Source: an uncultured Lachnospiraceae bacterium (GTDB taxonomy: Bacteria > Bacillota > Clostridia > Lachnospirales > Lachnospiraceae). Taken from it: DNA of 28,247 nt. Below are positions 15,758 to 22,157 of this stretch, in pieces (within the stretch, counting starts at the first letter, position 1; the number at the start of each line of letters is the position of its first letter). The stretch is taken from positions 1-28,247 of the forward strand of contig CAJUTD010000012.1 of NCBI GenBank assembly GCA_910589635.1, read 5' to 3'. The notes under the pieces were generated by a model, which saw only the letters and a program-made list of their open reading frames with translations, was not told the DNA's origin and did not search any database. The position numbers and the translations under genes were made by a program.

Positions 15758-15829
15758 AAAAACAAAACGAAAAAGAATTATGAAACAAACACACTTCATA
15801 TTAAATCACAAGAAAAGAGGTAAATGACA

Positions 15830-16354
15830 ATGGCGCAAAATCCAATCGTAACATTTGAAATGGAAAATGGAGACGTTTTTAAGGCGGAGCTTTATCCTGA
15901 AATTGCACCCAACACCGTAAACAACTTTATCAGCCTGATCAACAAGGGCTATTACGACGGTCTCTGCTTCCACCGTGTCATCAAAGGATTCATGATCCAG
16001 GGCGGGTGCCCGGACGGAACCGGCACCGGAGGCCCTGGCTACAGCATCCGCGGCGAATTCACCCAGAACGGCTTCAACAACGACTTAAAGCACAGCGCCG
16101 GCGTACTCTCCATGGCGCGCACTATGGCCCCTGATTCCGCCGGTTCCCAGTTTTTCATCATGCACAAAGACTCCCCGCACTTAGACGGAGCTTATGCTGC
16201 TTTCGGCAAGATTACGGAAGGCATGGAAAATGTAAATAAAATTGCGGAAACCTCCACTGACATCTATACAGACCGCCCCTTAGAACCTCAAGGACTGAAA
16301 AAAGTTACCGTAGAGACTTTTGGTGAAACTTATCCCGGACCGGAAACTTGTTAG
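15830..16354 (+). CDS. Cyclophilin-type peptidyl-prolyl isomerase
   Basis: Catalyses cis-trans isomerisation of X-Pro bonds, probably in the cytoplasm because no signal peptide is present. The protein of 174 residues starts MAQNPIVTFEMENGDVFKAE and carries the cyclophilin core FHRVIKGFMIQGGCPDGTG, then GVLSMARTMAPDSAGSQFFI and DGAYAAFGKITEGM. The catalytic arginine (FHR) and QFFI pocket are intact. I prefer the ATG at 15830; another ATG two codons upstream (15824) is only 3 bases after the AAGAGG site. The gene has its own promoter and a long structured leader. Confidence 0.93.
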   Translation: MAQNPIVTFEMENGDVFKAELYPEIAPNTVNNFISLINKGYYDGLCFHRVIKGFMIQGGCPDGTGTGGPGYSIRGEFTQNGFNNDLKHSAGVLSMARTMAPDSAGSQFFIMHKDSPHLDGAYAAFGKITEGMENVNKIAETSTDIYTDRPLEPQGLKKVTVETFGETYPGPETC

Positions 16355-16366
16355 TCAGAATACTGT

Positions 16367-17218
16367 TCAGACGACCAATCCTGCCATTTTGAGAATCAGA
16401 TTGGTCGTCCTGACTAATTCCTTCTCAAACTCTATATCTTTCTCTCTTAACCCACTACCGACAGAATGCTCGACAAAATTTGTAATTCTACCCATCTGCT
16501 CCGCTGCATGGAGTTGCGCATTATATGGGATCGCGCCTAACCGGTTCTCCTCCATACGGTAAATGCGTTGTAGATTTTCCCTGTTATACAGTGCATTGCT
16601 GAAATATTTCCCCAGAAGGAAAAAGTTCTGTCCCTTGAACTTAGGCGGACTGCGATAGAATTCTCCAATGCTGTCTGCCTCCTGCAATATATTCAGCACA
16701 CAGATATCCGCCTCTTCGAGAACTTTCTTTGCATAATCATCCTTCCGGCTCCCACAGTCGATAAACACAACATCAAAATAAGATTCCACCGCATCCAACA
16801 CCCGGCCCATGCGCACAAATTTGTAGTCGCGATACCACCATTCATATTCCCGGCCTGCATTTGCCGGCAGACAGTACATCCTGTCCTTTACCACCTCACG
16901 CATATTCGCCTTGACAACCGTTTCTGTCAAGTCTTCTATCCTTTCCTTGCGCAACAGGCACGCCAGCCCGCTGCTCAGAAAAAATTCTTGTGTCTCTGCC
17001 GCTAAAACTGTCTCCTGCCCATAATCTGCCGTTATTTCCGAAATCTTTGACACATTCCGGGGGCAGCCAAAAAACTTCTGTTCTAATTTCTCATCGTAAT
17101 ATCCTCCGGAAACCACTGCAACGGACAGAGGGTGCAGGCAGACTGACGCACAGGCAACCACTGCCAGGTTAAACGTTGTCCCTGCCCCCTTTTGTTCACT
17201 CCAAAATGCTATTTTCAT
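16367..17218 (-). CDS. Orphan ParA/MinD/CpaE-like ATPase
   Basis: A 283-residue protein starting MKIAFWSEQKGAGTTFNLA. The segment EQKGAGTTFNL is a Walker A of the deviant ParA/MinD class (usually KGGxGKTT), here missing the second lysine. A middle segment FDVVFIDCGSR resembles Walker B. The order resembles CpaE-like ATPases of pilus systems, but no tad/flp genes are adjacent. Loss of the normal KT pair suggests weak or no ATP hydrolysis. The start at 17218 is supported by GGAGAG 7 bases upstream. A promoter is seen at 17373-17401. The reverse end overlaps an inverted repeat shared with the convergent cyclophilin gene. Confidence 0.7.
   Translation of the reverse strand: MKIAFWSEQKGAGTTFNLAVVACASVCLHPLSVAVVSGGYYDEKLEQKFFGCPRNVSKISEITADYGQETVLAAETQEFFLSSGLACLLRKERIEDLTETVVKANMREVVKDRMYCLPANAGREYEWWYRDYKFVRMGRVLDAVESYFDVVFIDCGSRKDDYAKKVLEEADICVLNILQEADSIGEFYRSPPKFKGQNFFLLGKYFSNALYNRENLQRIYRMEENRLGAIPYNAQLHAAEQMGRITNFVEHSVGSGLREKDIEFEKELVRTTNLILKMAGLVV
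16371..16408. repeat. Inverted repeat at convergent gene ends
   Basis: ACGACCAATC (16371-16380) and GATTGGTCGT (16399-16408) are perfect 10-bp inverted arms. The structure lies after the cyclophilin stop and within the last codons of the ATPase. It may end transcription in both directions, but neither side has a real U tract. Confidence 0.55.
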
Positions 17219-17372
17219 GGATTTCTCTCCTTTGTCGGAGGGAATACAAATCAAACCCGCTGCTATCACTTAAAACAGGTCTCTTCTAATTCTTTTATCA
17301 TTGGGATTGCGCACAGATTTCGTGCTGGTTTTATTCAAATTCAGATAATTACATTCTACAAAAGATATGCTC

Positions 17373-17401
17373 ATCATACAAAAGATTGCGCTAAAAGTAA
17401 A
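17373..17401 (-). promoter_or_regulatory. Sigma-A promoter of the ParA-like gene
   Basis: TTTACT (17396-17401), 17 bases, TATGAT (17373-17378) on the minus strand. The leader would be about 150 bases. It lies in the space after the amidase 3' part, so the ATPase need not depend on transcription of the amidase. Confidence 0.55.
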
Positions 17402-17428
17402 CCCATTTGCAAATAGTTTATAAAATTT

Positions 17429-18178
17429 TTATAAGGTCACAACCAAAGTATCATACCCATCCTGCCTGAGTTGATCCTGAAGGCTTTTAGCATCCTCCAG
17501 CGTAGACTCGCGACCCACAACTACCGCAAAATAGGGACCATCCTTGCGCACTGTCACAAAATATCCCTGATTCTCCAACTGCTCTCTGAGATATTGAGCA
17601 TTCGGTTCATGGCGAAACAGACCTACCTGAACACCATAGCGTCTGGGCGTGGTTTCCAGGGGAATTGCCCGCTCTACTCCGGTCACAATGGCATCTACCA
17701 TTTCGTCAAAACGTTCGTCAAACATCTGGTTATCCATGTCATTATTGATAAAGCCAAGCTCCATCAAGACCGCAGGCATCTGGGTACGTCTCAGCACTAC
17801 AAGCCCGGGACGTTCCACCACGCCCAAATCCTTAAATCCAAAATCCACTAATTCCTGATTGATGGCTTCCCCTACACGTTCAGCCTCCGTATCTGCCGCA
17901 TAGACCAACGCCTGAGTTCCGTTGTAAGTATTCGGGTTGGGCCCAGAGTTCCGGTGAAAAGAGATAAAATAATCGGCGCCGGAACGGTTGGCGATCCTTG
18001 CCTTCTCAATCGGAGAATCATAACGGTCCGTAGTTCTTGTATACAGCACGTTATAACCTGCATCCTCTAATTTTTGTCCAACTGCAAGCGTTACCCGCAA
18101 TGTGTCATCTTTTTCTTTTCTTCCTTGGAAGGAGGCTCCATTGTCGTAACCCCCATGTGCTGGATATTGATTGCGCAA
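17429..18178 (-). pseudogene. Interrupted SPOR-domain amidase, 3' part
   Basis: N-acetylmuramoyl-L-alanine amidase (Amidase_3), which cleaves the stem peptide from peptidoglycan. From the junction at 18150-18157 on, the protein reads HGGYDNGASFQGRKEKDD, with the second zinc ligand in RKEKDD, the third in FISFHRNSG and the catalytic Glu in AVLMELGFIN. The last 70 residues (RRYGVQVGLFRHEPNAQYL onwards) are a SPOR domain. Codons before the junction come from the inserted element (TTG start, RNQYPA). The true first 13 codons are at 22056-22094. Rejoined, the gene encodes 252 residues without a signal peptide, like CwlC of Bacillus subtilis (about 255 residues). As it stands, expression lacks a good ribosome binding site. 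Confidence 0.9.
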
Positions 18179-18180
18179 AT
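18150..18180 (-). other. Attachment junction, amidase 3' side
   Basis: Contains CATGGGGG (minus strand, 18157-18150), the 8-bp core shared with 22057-22064. On the element side comes the arm ATTTGCGCA (18180-18172), the inverse of the arm TGCGCAAAT at 22048-22040 at the other end. On the gene side the amidase frame continues with TTACGACAATGG. Confidence 0.8.
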
Positions 18181-18191
18181 TTGCGTTTTAA

Positions 18192-19802
18192 TTATACTGC
18201 TCTACTTTCCTGATAAACATTGGAAAACAAATGCTCAAATTCATTTCCAAAATTGTAACTGATTTTAATTTTGCGGTTTTCATAGACAACAATCTGGTCT
18301 ACCATCTCCACAATCACTTCTCTGTCCAGTTTTTCAATGTCTTTCATCTCCAGCAGTCTTTTCATCCAGGGCGTCTCAAACACGTCTTCGGCAACGCCTT
18401 CCTGCATTTTCTCTTCCAATGTTTCCATCTGTTTTTTATAAAGTTCTTCTTTTTTCAGGTAATCTTCACGGTAAGCAAAAAATTCTTCTTTTGAAATCAA
18501 CCCTTCCTTATAATCTTCATAAACAGATTTTTTTAATCTCTGTACCCGCTCCAATTCTGCTTTTACCTTGACAAGTTCTTTCCTGGCGATTTCCTCTGCT
18601 TTCGGATACGAAAAAGACGGATTCTCCACAAGTCTTTGTAAATCATTGACATTCTGGATAATTGCCTTCAAATCATTCCGTACAATCTCTTCCAAAATAT
18701 TAAACGGCAATGTATGCGGCGTACAATATTCCTTCCCATGACGCTTATATGTCCCGCAATAAAAAGAATACATCCTGCTCCCGTCTGCACGTTTCCAGAA
18801 ATTTTTCATCATAGCCCTGCCGCAGTCTCCACATATGATAAATCCGGCAAAAATGTTCTTATTTTCCTCTAAGCCCATATCTCTGTGCCTTTTTGACAGA
18901 AGTTTCTGTGTCTTTTCCCATGTTTCCAGGTCAATAATAGGTTCATGTGTGCCTTTGACCACAATCCAATTTTCTTTCTTTACCAATTTCTGCCTGCTTC
19001 TCATCCGCTGGTGCTTTTTCCCCTGTACCATATTGCCAATATACATTTCATTTTTCAGCATGACATTGATTGTAGAATAGGTCCAATAAGAAGTGCTTTC
19101 CAGGCGGTTGCAGTTCTTATAATTTTCACCTTTTGCCATTTTATACTCAGACGGGCAAAGGATTCCTTCTGCATTTAAAAACTTTGCAATGCTCTGCTTT
19201 CCCATCCCTCCCACATACAAGCGGAATACCTTCCTCACCACTTCTGCGGCATATTCATCAATAACTAGCTTATTCTTGTCTGTGGGGGATTTCTTATAGC
19301 CATAGCTGGTAAAAGAACCGATAAACTCCCCCGCTTTCTGCTTTGATTTTACCGTTGCCTGGATTTTTTTTGAAATATCTCTTGCATACTGCTCATTGAA
19401 GATATTTTTAATTGGCAGAAGCATGTCATATGCCTGTCTTATGCTGTCAATGCCATCTGACACGGAAATAAACCTTACTCCCAATTCTGGGAACACTCTT
19501 TCCAGATAACGCCCTGTGTCAATATAATCCCGCCCAAACCTGGATAAATCCTTTACCAATACACAATTTACTTTTCCTTCTTCAATGTCAGCAATCATCC
19601 TCTTAAAACTTGGGCGGTTAAAGCTGGTGCCTGTATACCCGTCATCTACATAGACGTCATAAACAATAAGGTTTTCCATTTTTGAGACATATTCTGTCAG
19701 GAGTTTCCTCTGATTCCCTACGCTGTCACTTTCTTCTTTATCGCCATCTTCTCTTGATAACCTGATATAAACAGCCGTGTAAAATAATTCTGCTTTTTTC
19801 AT
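18192..19802 (-). CDS. Large serine recombinase (TnpX/TndX-like)
   Basis: A 536-residue site-specific recombinase. The N-terminal resolvase domain has the nucleophile at Ser16 (YIRLSRED), then DDGYTGTSFNRPSF and VKDLSRFGRDY. The recombinase domain contains GYKKSPTDKNKLVIDEYAAE. A zinc ribbon lies near residues 320-365 (CGDCGRAMMKNF, FYCGTYKRHGKEYC). A coiled-coil stretch follows (EIARKELVKVKAELERVQRL). Length and order match clostridial large serine recombinases such as TnpX, TndX and the skin excisionase type. It would catalyse integration and excision at the CATGGGGG core. All catalytic motifs look intact. GGTGGAGGA precedes the ATG closely. Confidence 0.95.
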   Translation of the reverse strand: MKKAELFYTAVYIRLSREDGDKEESDSVGNQRKLLTEYVSKMENLIVYDVYVDDGYTGTSFNRPSFKRMIADIEEGKVNCVLVKDLSRFGRDYIDTGRYLERVFPELGVRFISVSDGIDSIRQAYDMLLPIKNIFNEQYARDISKKIQATVKSKQKAGEFIGSFTSYGYKKSPTDKNKLVIDEYAAEVVRKVFRLYVGGMGKQSIAKFLNAEGILCPSEYKMAKGENYKNCNRLESTSYWTYSTINVMLKNEMYIGNMVQGKKHQRMRSRQKLVKKENWIVVKGTHEPIIDLETWEKTQKLLSKRHRDMGLEENKNIFAGFIICGDCGRAMMKNFWKRADGSRMYSFYCGTYKRHGKEYCTPHTLPFNILEEIVRNDLKAIIQNVNDLQRLVENPSFSYPKAEEIARKELVKVKAELERVQRLKKSVYEDYKEGLISKEEFFAYREDYLKKEELYKKQMETLEEKMQEGVAEDVFETPWMKRLLEMKDIEKLDREVIVEMVDQIVVYENRKIKISYNFGNEFEHLFSNVYQESRAV

Positions 19803-19880
19803 TCCTCCACCTATTTAGGCTGCTGTACCTGTAAACGGCATCATACCATAATTTGCTTTAAGATATATTTCTGCTTTTTC

Positions 19881-20015
19881 TCATTTCTCCAGATTCTTCT
19901 TTGCAATGTTCTGATTGAGATGGGACTTAATGATACGGACAATCAATTCCTCTGTTGAAAATTTTGCCAAATATTCTCTTTCTATCGTGTATTGAATTGG
20001 TTCTTTTTCTTTCAA
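19881..20015 (-). CDS. Small 44-residue protein upstream of recombinase
   Basis: A TTG-initiated ORF with GGAGGG 9 bases upstream. It encodes (M)KEKEPIQYTIEREYLAKFS, then TEELIVRIIKSHLNQNIAKK. The EREYL...STEEL..RIIKSHL pattern recalls, from memory, short proteins often placed just before clostridial serine recombinases. It may be an accessory or directionality factor; that is a guess. It ends 78 bases before the recombinase start. Confidence 0.6.
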   Translation of the reverse strand: MKEKEPIQYTIEREYLAKFSTEELIVRIIKSHLNQNIAKKNLEK

Positions 20016-20032
20016 ATTGGTCTACCCTCCTA

Positions 20033-20110
20033 TCAAAACCACTGCTTTTTCAACATATGCAAATAGGCTTTTCCCATATGTATGCTGATCCGCCATCCCT
20101 TCTTGTCCAT
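20033..20110 (-). CDS. Tiny 25-residue ORF in the element
   Basis: Encodes MDKKGWRISIHMGKAYLHML ending KKQWF, a basic peptide. GAAGGAAAAG lies directly upstream of the ATG. It stands between the 36- and 44-residue ORFs with short gaps (17 and 21 bases), as in a translated cluster. No family is recognised. Confidence 0.35.
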   Translation of the reverse strand: MDKKGWRISIHMGKAYLHMLKKQWF

Positions 20111-20131
20111 ATCTTTTCCTTCTTCTCTCAC

Positions 20132-20242
20132 TTAGCCATTATATTTTTTTCTGACAAAATAATCGTAGCCCTGCCTGACATCACAAAACATACAGGTTTT
20201 CTTTAATTTCTGGTTTCTGTCTGCTCTCTGAATAAAGTACAT
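20132..20242 (-). CDS. Tiny 36-residue basic ORF in the element
   Basis: Encodes MYFIQRADRNQKLKKTCMFC then DVRQGYDYFVRKKYNG. It is basic and has a CMFC pair that could take part in a metal site. The ribosome binding site is weak. It is first in a row of three small minus-strand ORFs leading into the recombinase. No family is recognised. Confidence 0.35.
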   Translation of the reverse strand: MYFIQRADRNQKLKKTCMFCDVRQGYDYFVRKKYNG

Positions 20243-20282
20243 ACTTTCAATCAACTAATAGGTCCATTGAAAACTTAAACAT

Positions 20283-20324
20283 AAAAAAAGCCAGATGATT
20301 CCACTTTTGGAAAACCATCTGACT
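20283..20324 (-). terminator. Intrinsic terminator after the GNAT gene
   Basis: In minus-strand sense, AGTCAGATGGTTTTCCA pairs with TGGAATCATCTGGCT around an AAAG loop, and runs into TTTTTTT. It lies 30-70 bases after the GNAT stop. It separates the cargo genes from the small ORFs and recombinase, which must then have their own promoter. Confidence 0.8.
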
Positions 20325-20353
20325 ATGTAATATCATTTAAAAATCCTAATTCA

Positions 20354-20920
20354 TCATTGTTCCTGATACTTCACAAAATAAGAATCATACCTTGTCCCAT
20401 CATGACCGATTAGCTTTTCTTCTGTATACGAAAAGCCTAAATTCTCCAATGCCTGCACTCTTTGTATTGCTGTAACAACCGCTTTTGTAGCAATTTTATT
20501 ACACCGAAAAAGCGTATAAGCTGGTTCAATGATCAATTTTAATATTCTAATTATTTCACTTACTTTTTCATAATCACTACGAATATCAAGCCTTAGCAGC
20601 CCACAGTTAGTAAAATAATCATCTGCATCCCTGTGAAAAAGTTCTATTGTCCCAACTACTTGATGGATTTCTTTTGACACAATCGCCCACCGCACAAATC
20701 CAGATCTATGATATTCATAAAGCCAATAATCAATCGCCCGTTCCATCCTTTGTTCTGTTATATAGTAAAAATCATCACCGCCACAATTATCACCATTAAA
20801 AAATGGTACAGCAGCCTTATCTGAATAGACTTTCAGTAAATCTTTCTTGTCTTCCATACATACCATCCTTAGAAGATAATTCTCATCCTCAAATTCAGGA
20901 CAGTTTTCATAAACATCCAC
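20354..20920 (-). CDS. GNAT-family N-acetyltransferase, element cargo
   Basis: A 188-residue protein. It starts MDVYENCPEFEDENYLLRMV, with the typical GNAT first-strand pattern. The segment WAIVSKEIHQVVGTIELFHR matches the central beta strands. LRLDIRSDYEKVSEIIRILK lies where the acetyl-CoA loop and helix are expected, and CNKIATKAVVTAIQRVQALENLGF fits the last helix of acetyltransferases of the RimJ/RimL type. The canonical Q/RxxGxG/A loop is not obvious, so activity is uncertain. The start is a GTG with GGAGAG 10 bases upstream. The substrate is unknown. Confidence 0.72.
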   Translation of the reverse strand: MDVYENCPEFEDENYLLRMVCMEDKKDLLKVYSDKAAVPFFNGDNCGGDDFYYITEQRMERAIDYWLYEYHRSGFVRWAIVSKEIHQVVGTIELFHRDADDYFTNCGLLRLDIRSDYEKVSEIIRILKLIIEPAYTLFRCNKIATKAVVTAIQRVQALENLGFSYTEEKLIGHDGTRYDSYFVKYQEQ

Positions 20921-21072
20921 TATGCTTAAGCTCTCCTTTAAAACTATTCCATAAGGTTGATATCATAATTCATCCCTTATCTTGATTACTATTTTTTAAT
21001 TATCTTTTGTTACTAAAAGACAGTTTTTTCTTCGTCTTTCTTTTCACAATGTTTTATTTAATTCCTACTGTA

Positions 21073-21888
21073 CTAAAATCTCTTGGATAAAACAGCCTTA
21101 TCCTCATCTGAAATTTTTAAGATGGACATTGCCTGCTCTGCTGTCATTTTCATAGCTTCCATAAGATTTTTAATATATTCATACGAACATTCAATTCTTT
21201 CCTTATTGATTCTTTCCTCCATTGCTTTACTCATTTGGCTTCGTCCTCCTTCCGTTTCTTTGAAATGGCTTACTGACTTTGCAAGTTCCTGATAAAACAT
21301 ATCCACTGCACTTGTACAGCGGAAATCATGCATCAGTTTCCCTACGGGGTCACTATCATTTTTATAGCTGCCGTTCACATAAATGATATGCGCACCATCC
21401 CCAAACAATGTTCCTGTTTCCTGCACTGTCCTTTCTACATGGTAGAGAGGCAGTCCCATTTTCATATAATCATTCTTTGTAATGAATATCACATAGGATT
21501 CATGAAGTTCTTTGAATTTCTGCTTTTCCTTCAGCATCTTAGTGTCTAACATACTGCTGTGAAATCTGGCTCTATGAACGTCTGCCCCGGCATTCTCATT
21601 TTGTACTTCTATATCATAGACTTTTCCATCAGAACCCTTGGCATAAATGTCAAGTTTAATGGAACGACCGCCCGTAACCGGATTCTTATATTCCCTCTGT
21701 GCCACCACTTCCGTGACTTCCATATCATTTCTGCCAAGAATAATATTTAAGAGCAGCTCTGTTGCTTCTGCGTTCCTGTCAAACACAACTGTCATAAAAT
21801 CATCGTCCAATAAGGTAAATCCTTCCAACAGCTTTAGATTTTCTTCCTCATAATTCAACTTTACTGCATCACTCAAACTATCACCCAC
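21073..21888 (-). CDS. Rpn/PD-(D/E)XK nuclease family protein, element cargo
   Basis: A 271-residue protein of the Rpn family (also called PD-(D/E)XK nuclease family transposase). The catalytic core reads SIKLDIYAKGSDGKVYDIEV, with D80 and E94-x-Q96 in the positions of the D...ExK/Q motif. The typical start LLDDDFMTVVFDRNAE and a C-terminal charged helix are present. Rpn proteins promote DNA breakage and RecA-independent recombination in E. coli, and many are now viewed as phage-defence or mobile-element proteins. The start is a GTG with poor ribosome binding site; a good promoter is at 21912-21940. It is the cargo gene nearest the right end. Confidence 0.85.
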   Translation of the reverse strand: MGDSLSDAVKLNYEEENLKLLEGFTLLDDDFMTVVFDRNAEATELLLNIILGRNDMEVTEVVAQREYKNPVTGGRSIKLDIYAKGSDGKVYDIEVQNENAGADVHRARFHSSMLDTKMLKEKQKFKELHESYVIFITKNDYMKMGLPLYHVERTVQETGTLFGDGAHIIYVNGSYKNDSDPVGKLMHDFRCTSAVDMFYQELAKSVSHFKETEGGRSQMSKAMEERINKERIECSYEYIKNLMEAMKMTAEQAMSILKISDEDKAVLSKRF

Positions 21889-21911
21889 TTTCTTTTCATA
21901 GGCTTATCTTT

Positions 21912-21940
21912 ATTATAACTTCTGTAACAGCTTTCAGCAA
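21912..21940 (-). promoter_or_regulatory. Sigma-A promoter of the Rpn-like gene
   Basis: TTGCTG (21935-21940), 17 bases, TATAAT (21912-21917) on the minus strand. It lies inside the element about 100 bases from its right end, so the cargo genes do not need transcription from the amidase promoter. Confidence 0.65.
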
Positions 21941-22039
21941 TCTAATTTTAACTTATCAAGAATAAAGCTTGTCCTTTGACACATGTTTTATTTTATACAA
22001 GTACAGCGGCCACCTTTCTTTGCGTATTTTATCTTCCTC

Positions 22040-22064
22040 ATTTGCGCAGCTAACATCCCCCATG
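22040..22064 (-). other. Attachment junction, amidase 5' side
   Basis: Contains the second CATGGGGG core (minus strand, 22064-22057), preceded by amidase codons GATGCCGGT and followed by element sequence ATGTTAGC and the arm TGCGCAAAT (22048-22040). Confidence 0.8.
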
Positions 22065-22094
22065 ACCGGCATCTAAAATAATTGTCGCAGCCAT
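22050..22094 (-). pseudogene. Interrupted SPOR-domain amidase, 5' part
   Basis: From ATG 22094, with GGAGGAG just upstream, the frame reads MAATIILDAGHGG, the first strand and first zinc histidine of Amidase_3. It then enters element sequence and stops (TGT TAG). The next amidase codon, TAC for Tyr, is 3.9 kb away after the second core copy. The frame is the same on both sides, so clean removal of the element gives DAGHGGYDNGAS with no scar. It starts 63 bases after the hflX stop on the same strand. Confidence 0.9.
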
Positions 22095-22116
22095 AGCTCC
22101 TCCATCGTTTTTCTTT

Positions 22117-22143
22117 TATTTTATGCAGGAGGGGCAGAAACGT
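22117..22143 (-). promoter_or_regulatory. Sigma-K-like promoter of the split amidase
   Basis: On the minus strand AC (22143-22142), 16 bases, then CATAAAATA (22125-22117), which fits the sigma-K consensus AC-(16/17)-CATANNNTA. Transcription would start about 15 bases before the amidase ATG. The motif carries little information, so on its own this is suggestive only. A sporulation-specific promoter fits the CwlC-like architecture. Confidence 0.45.
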
Positions 22144-22157
22144 TCAACCACTGTGTT

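Larger units (their letters stand above)
18158..22056 (-). mobile_element. Serine-recombinase element interrupting the amidase gene
   Basis: The element lies between two copies of CATGGGGG (18150-18157 and 22057-22064), spaced 3,907 bp apart. Content, reading in the minus sense from the right end: Rpn-like nuclease, GNAT protein, three tiny ORFs, large serine recombinase. All are on the same strand as the host gene. The boundary is defined by the amidase coding sequence, which resumes in the same frame on both sides. There is no conjugation, replication or phage structural gene, so this is a minimal, possibly domesticated element. One recombinase gene ends 14 bases from the nearest arm. Confidence 0.88.

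Noticed and set aside
21990..22050. 17-codon ORF near the right end of the element (MRKIKYAKKGG...)
   Set aside because: It has no ribosome binding site and overlaps the att arm.
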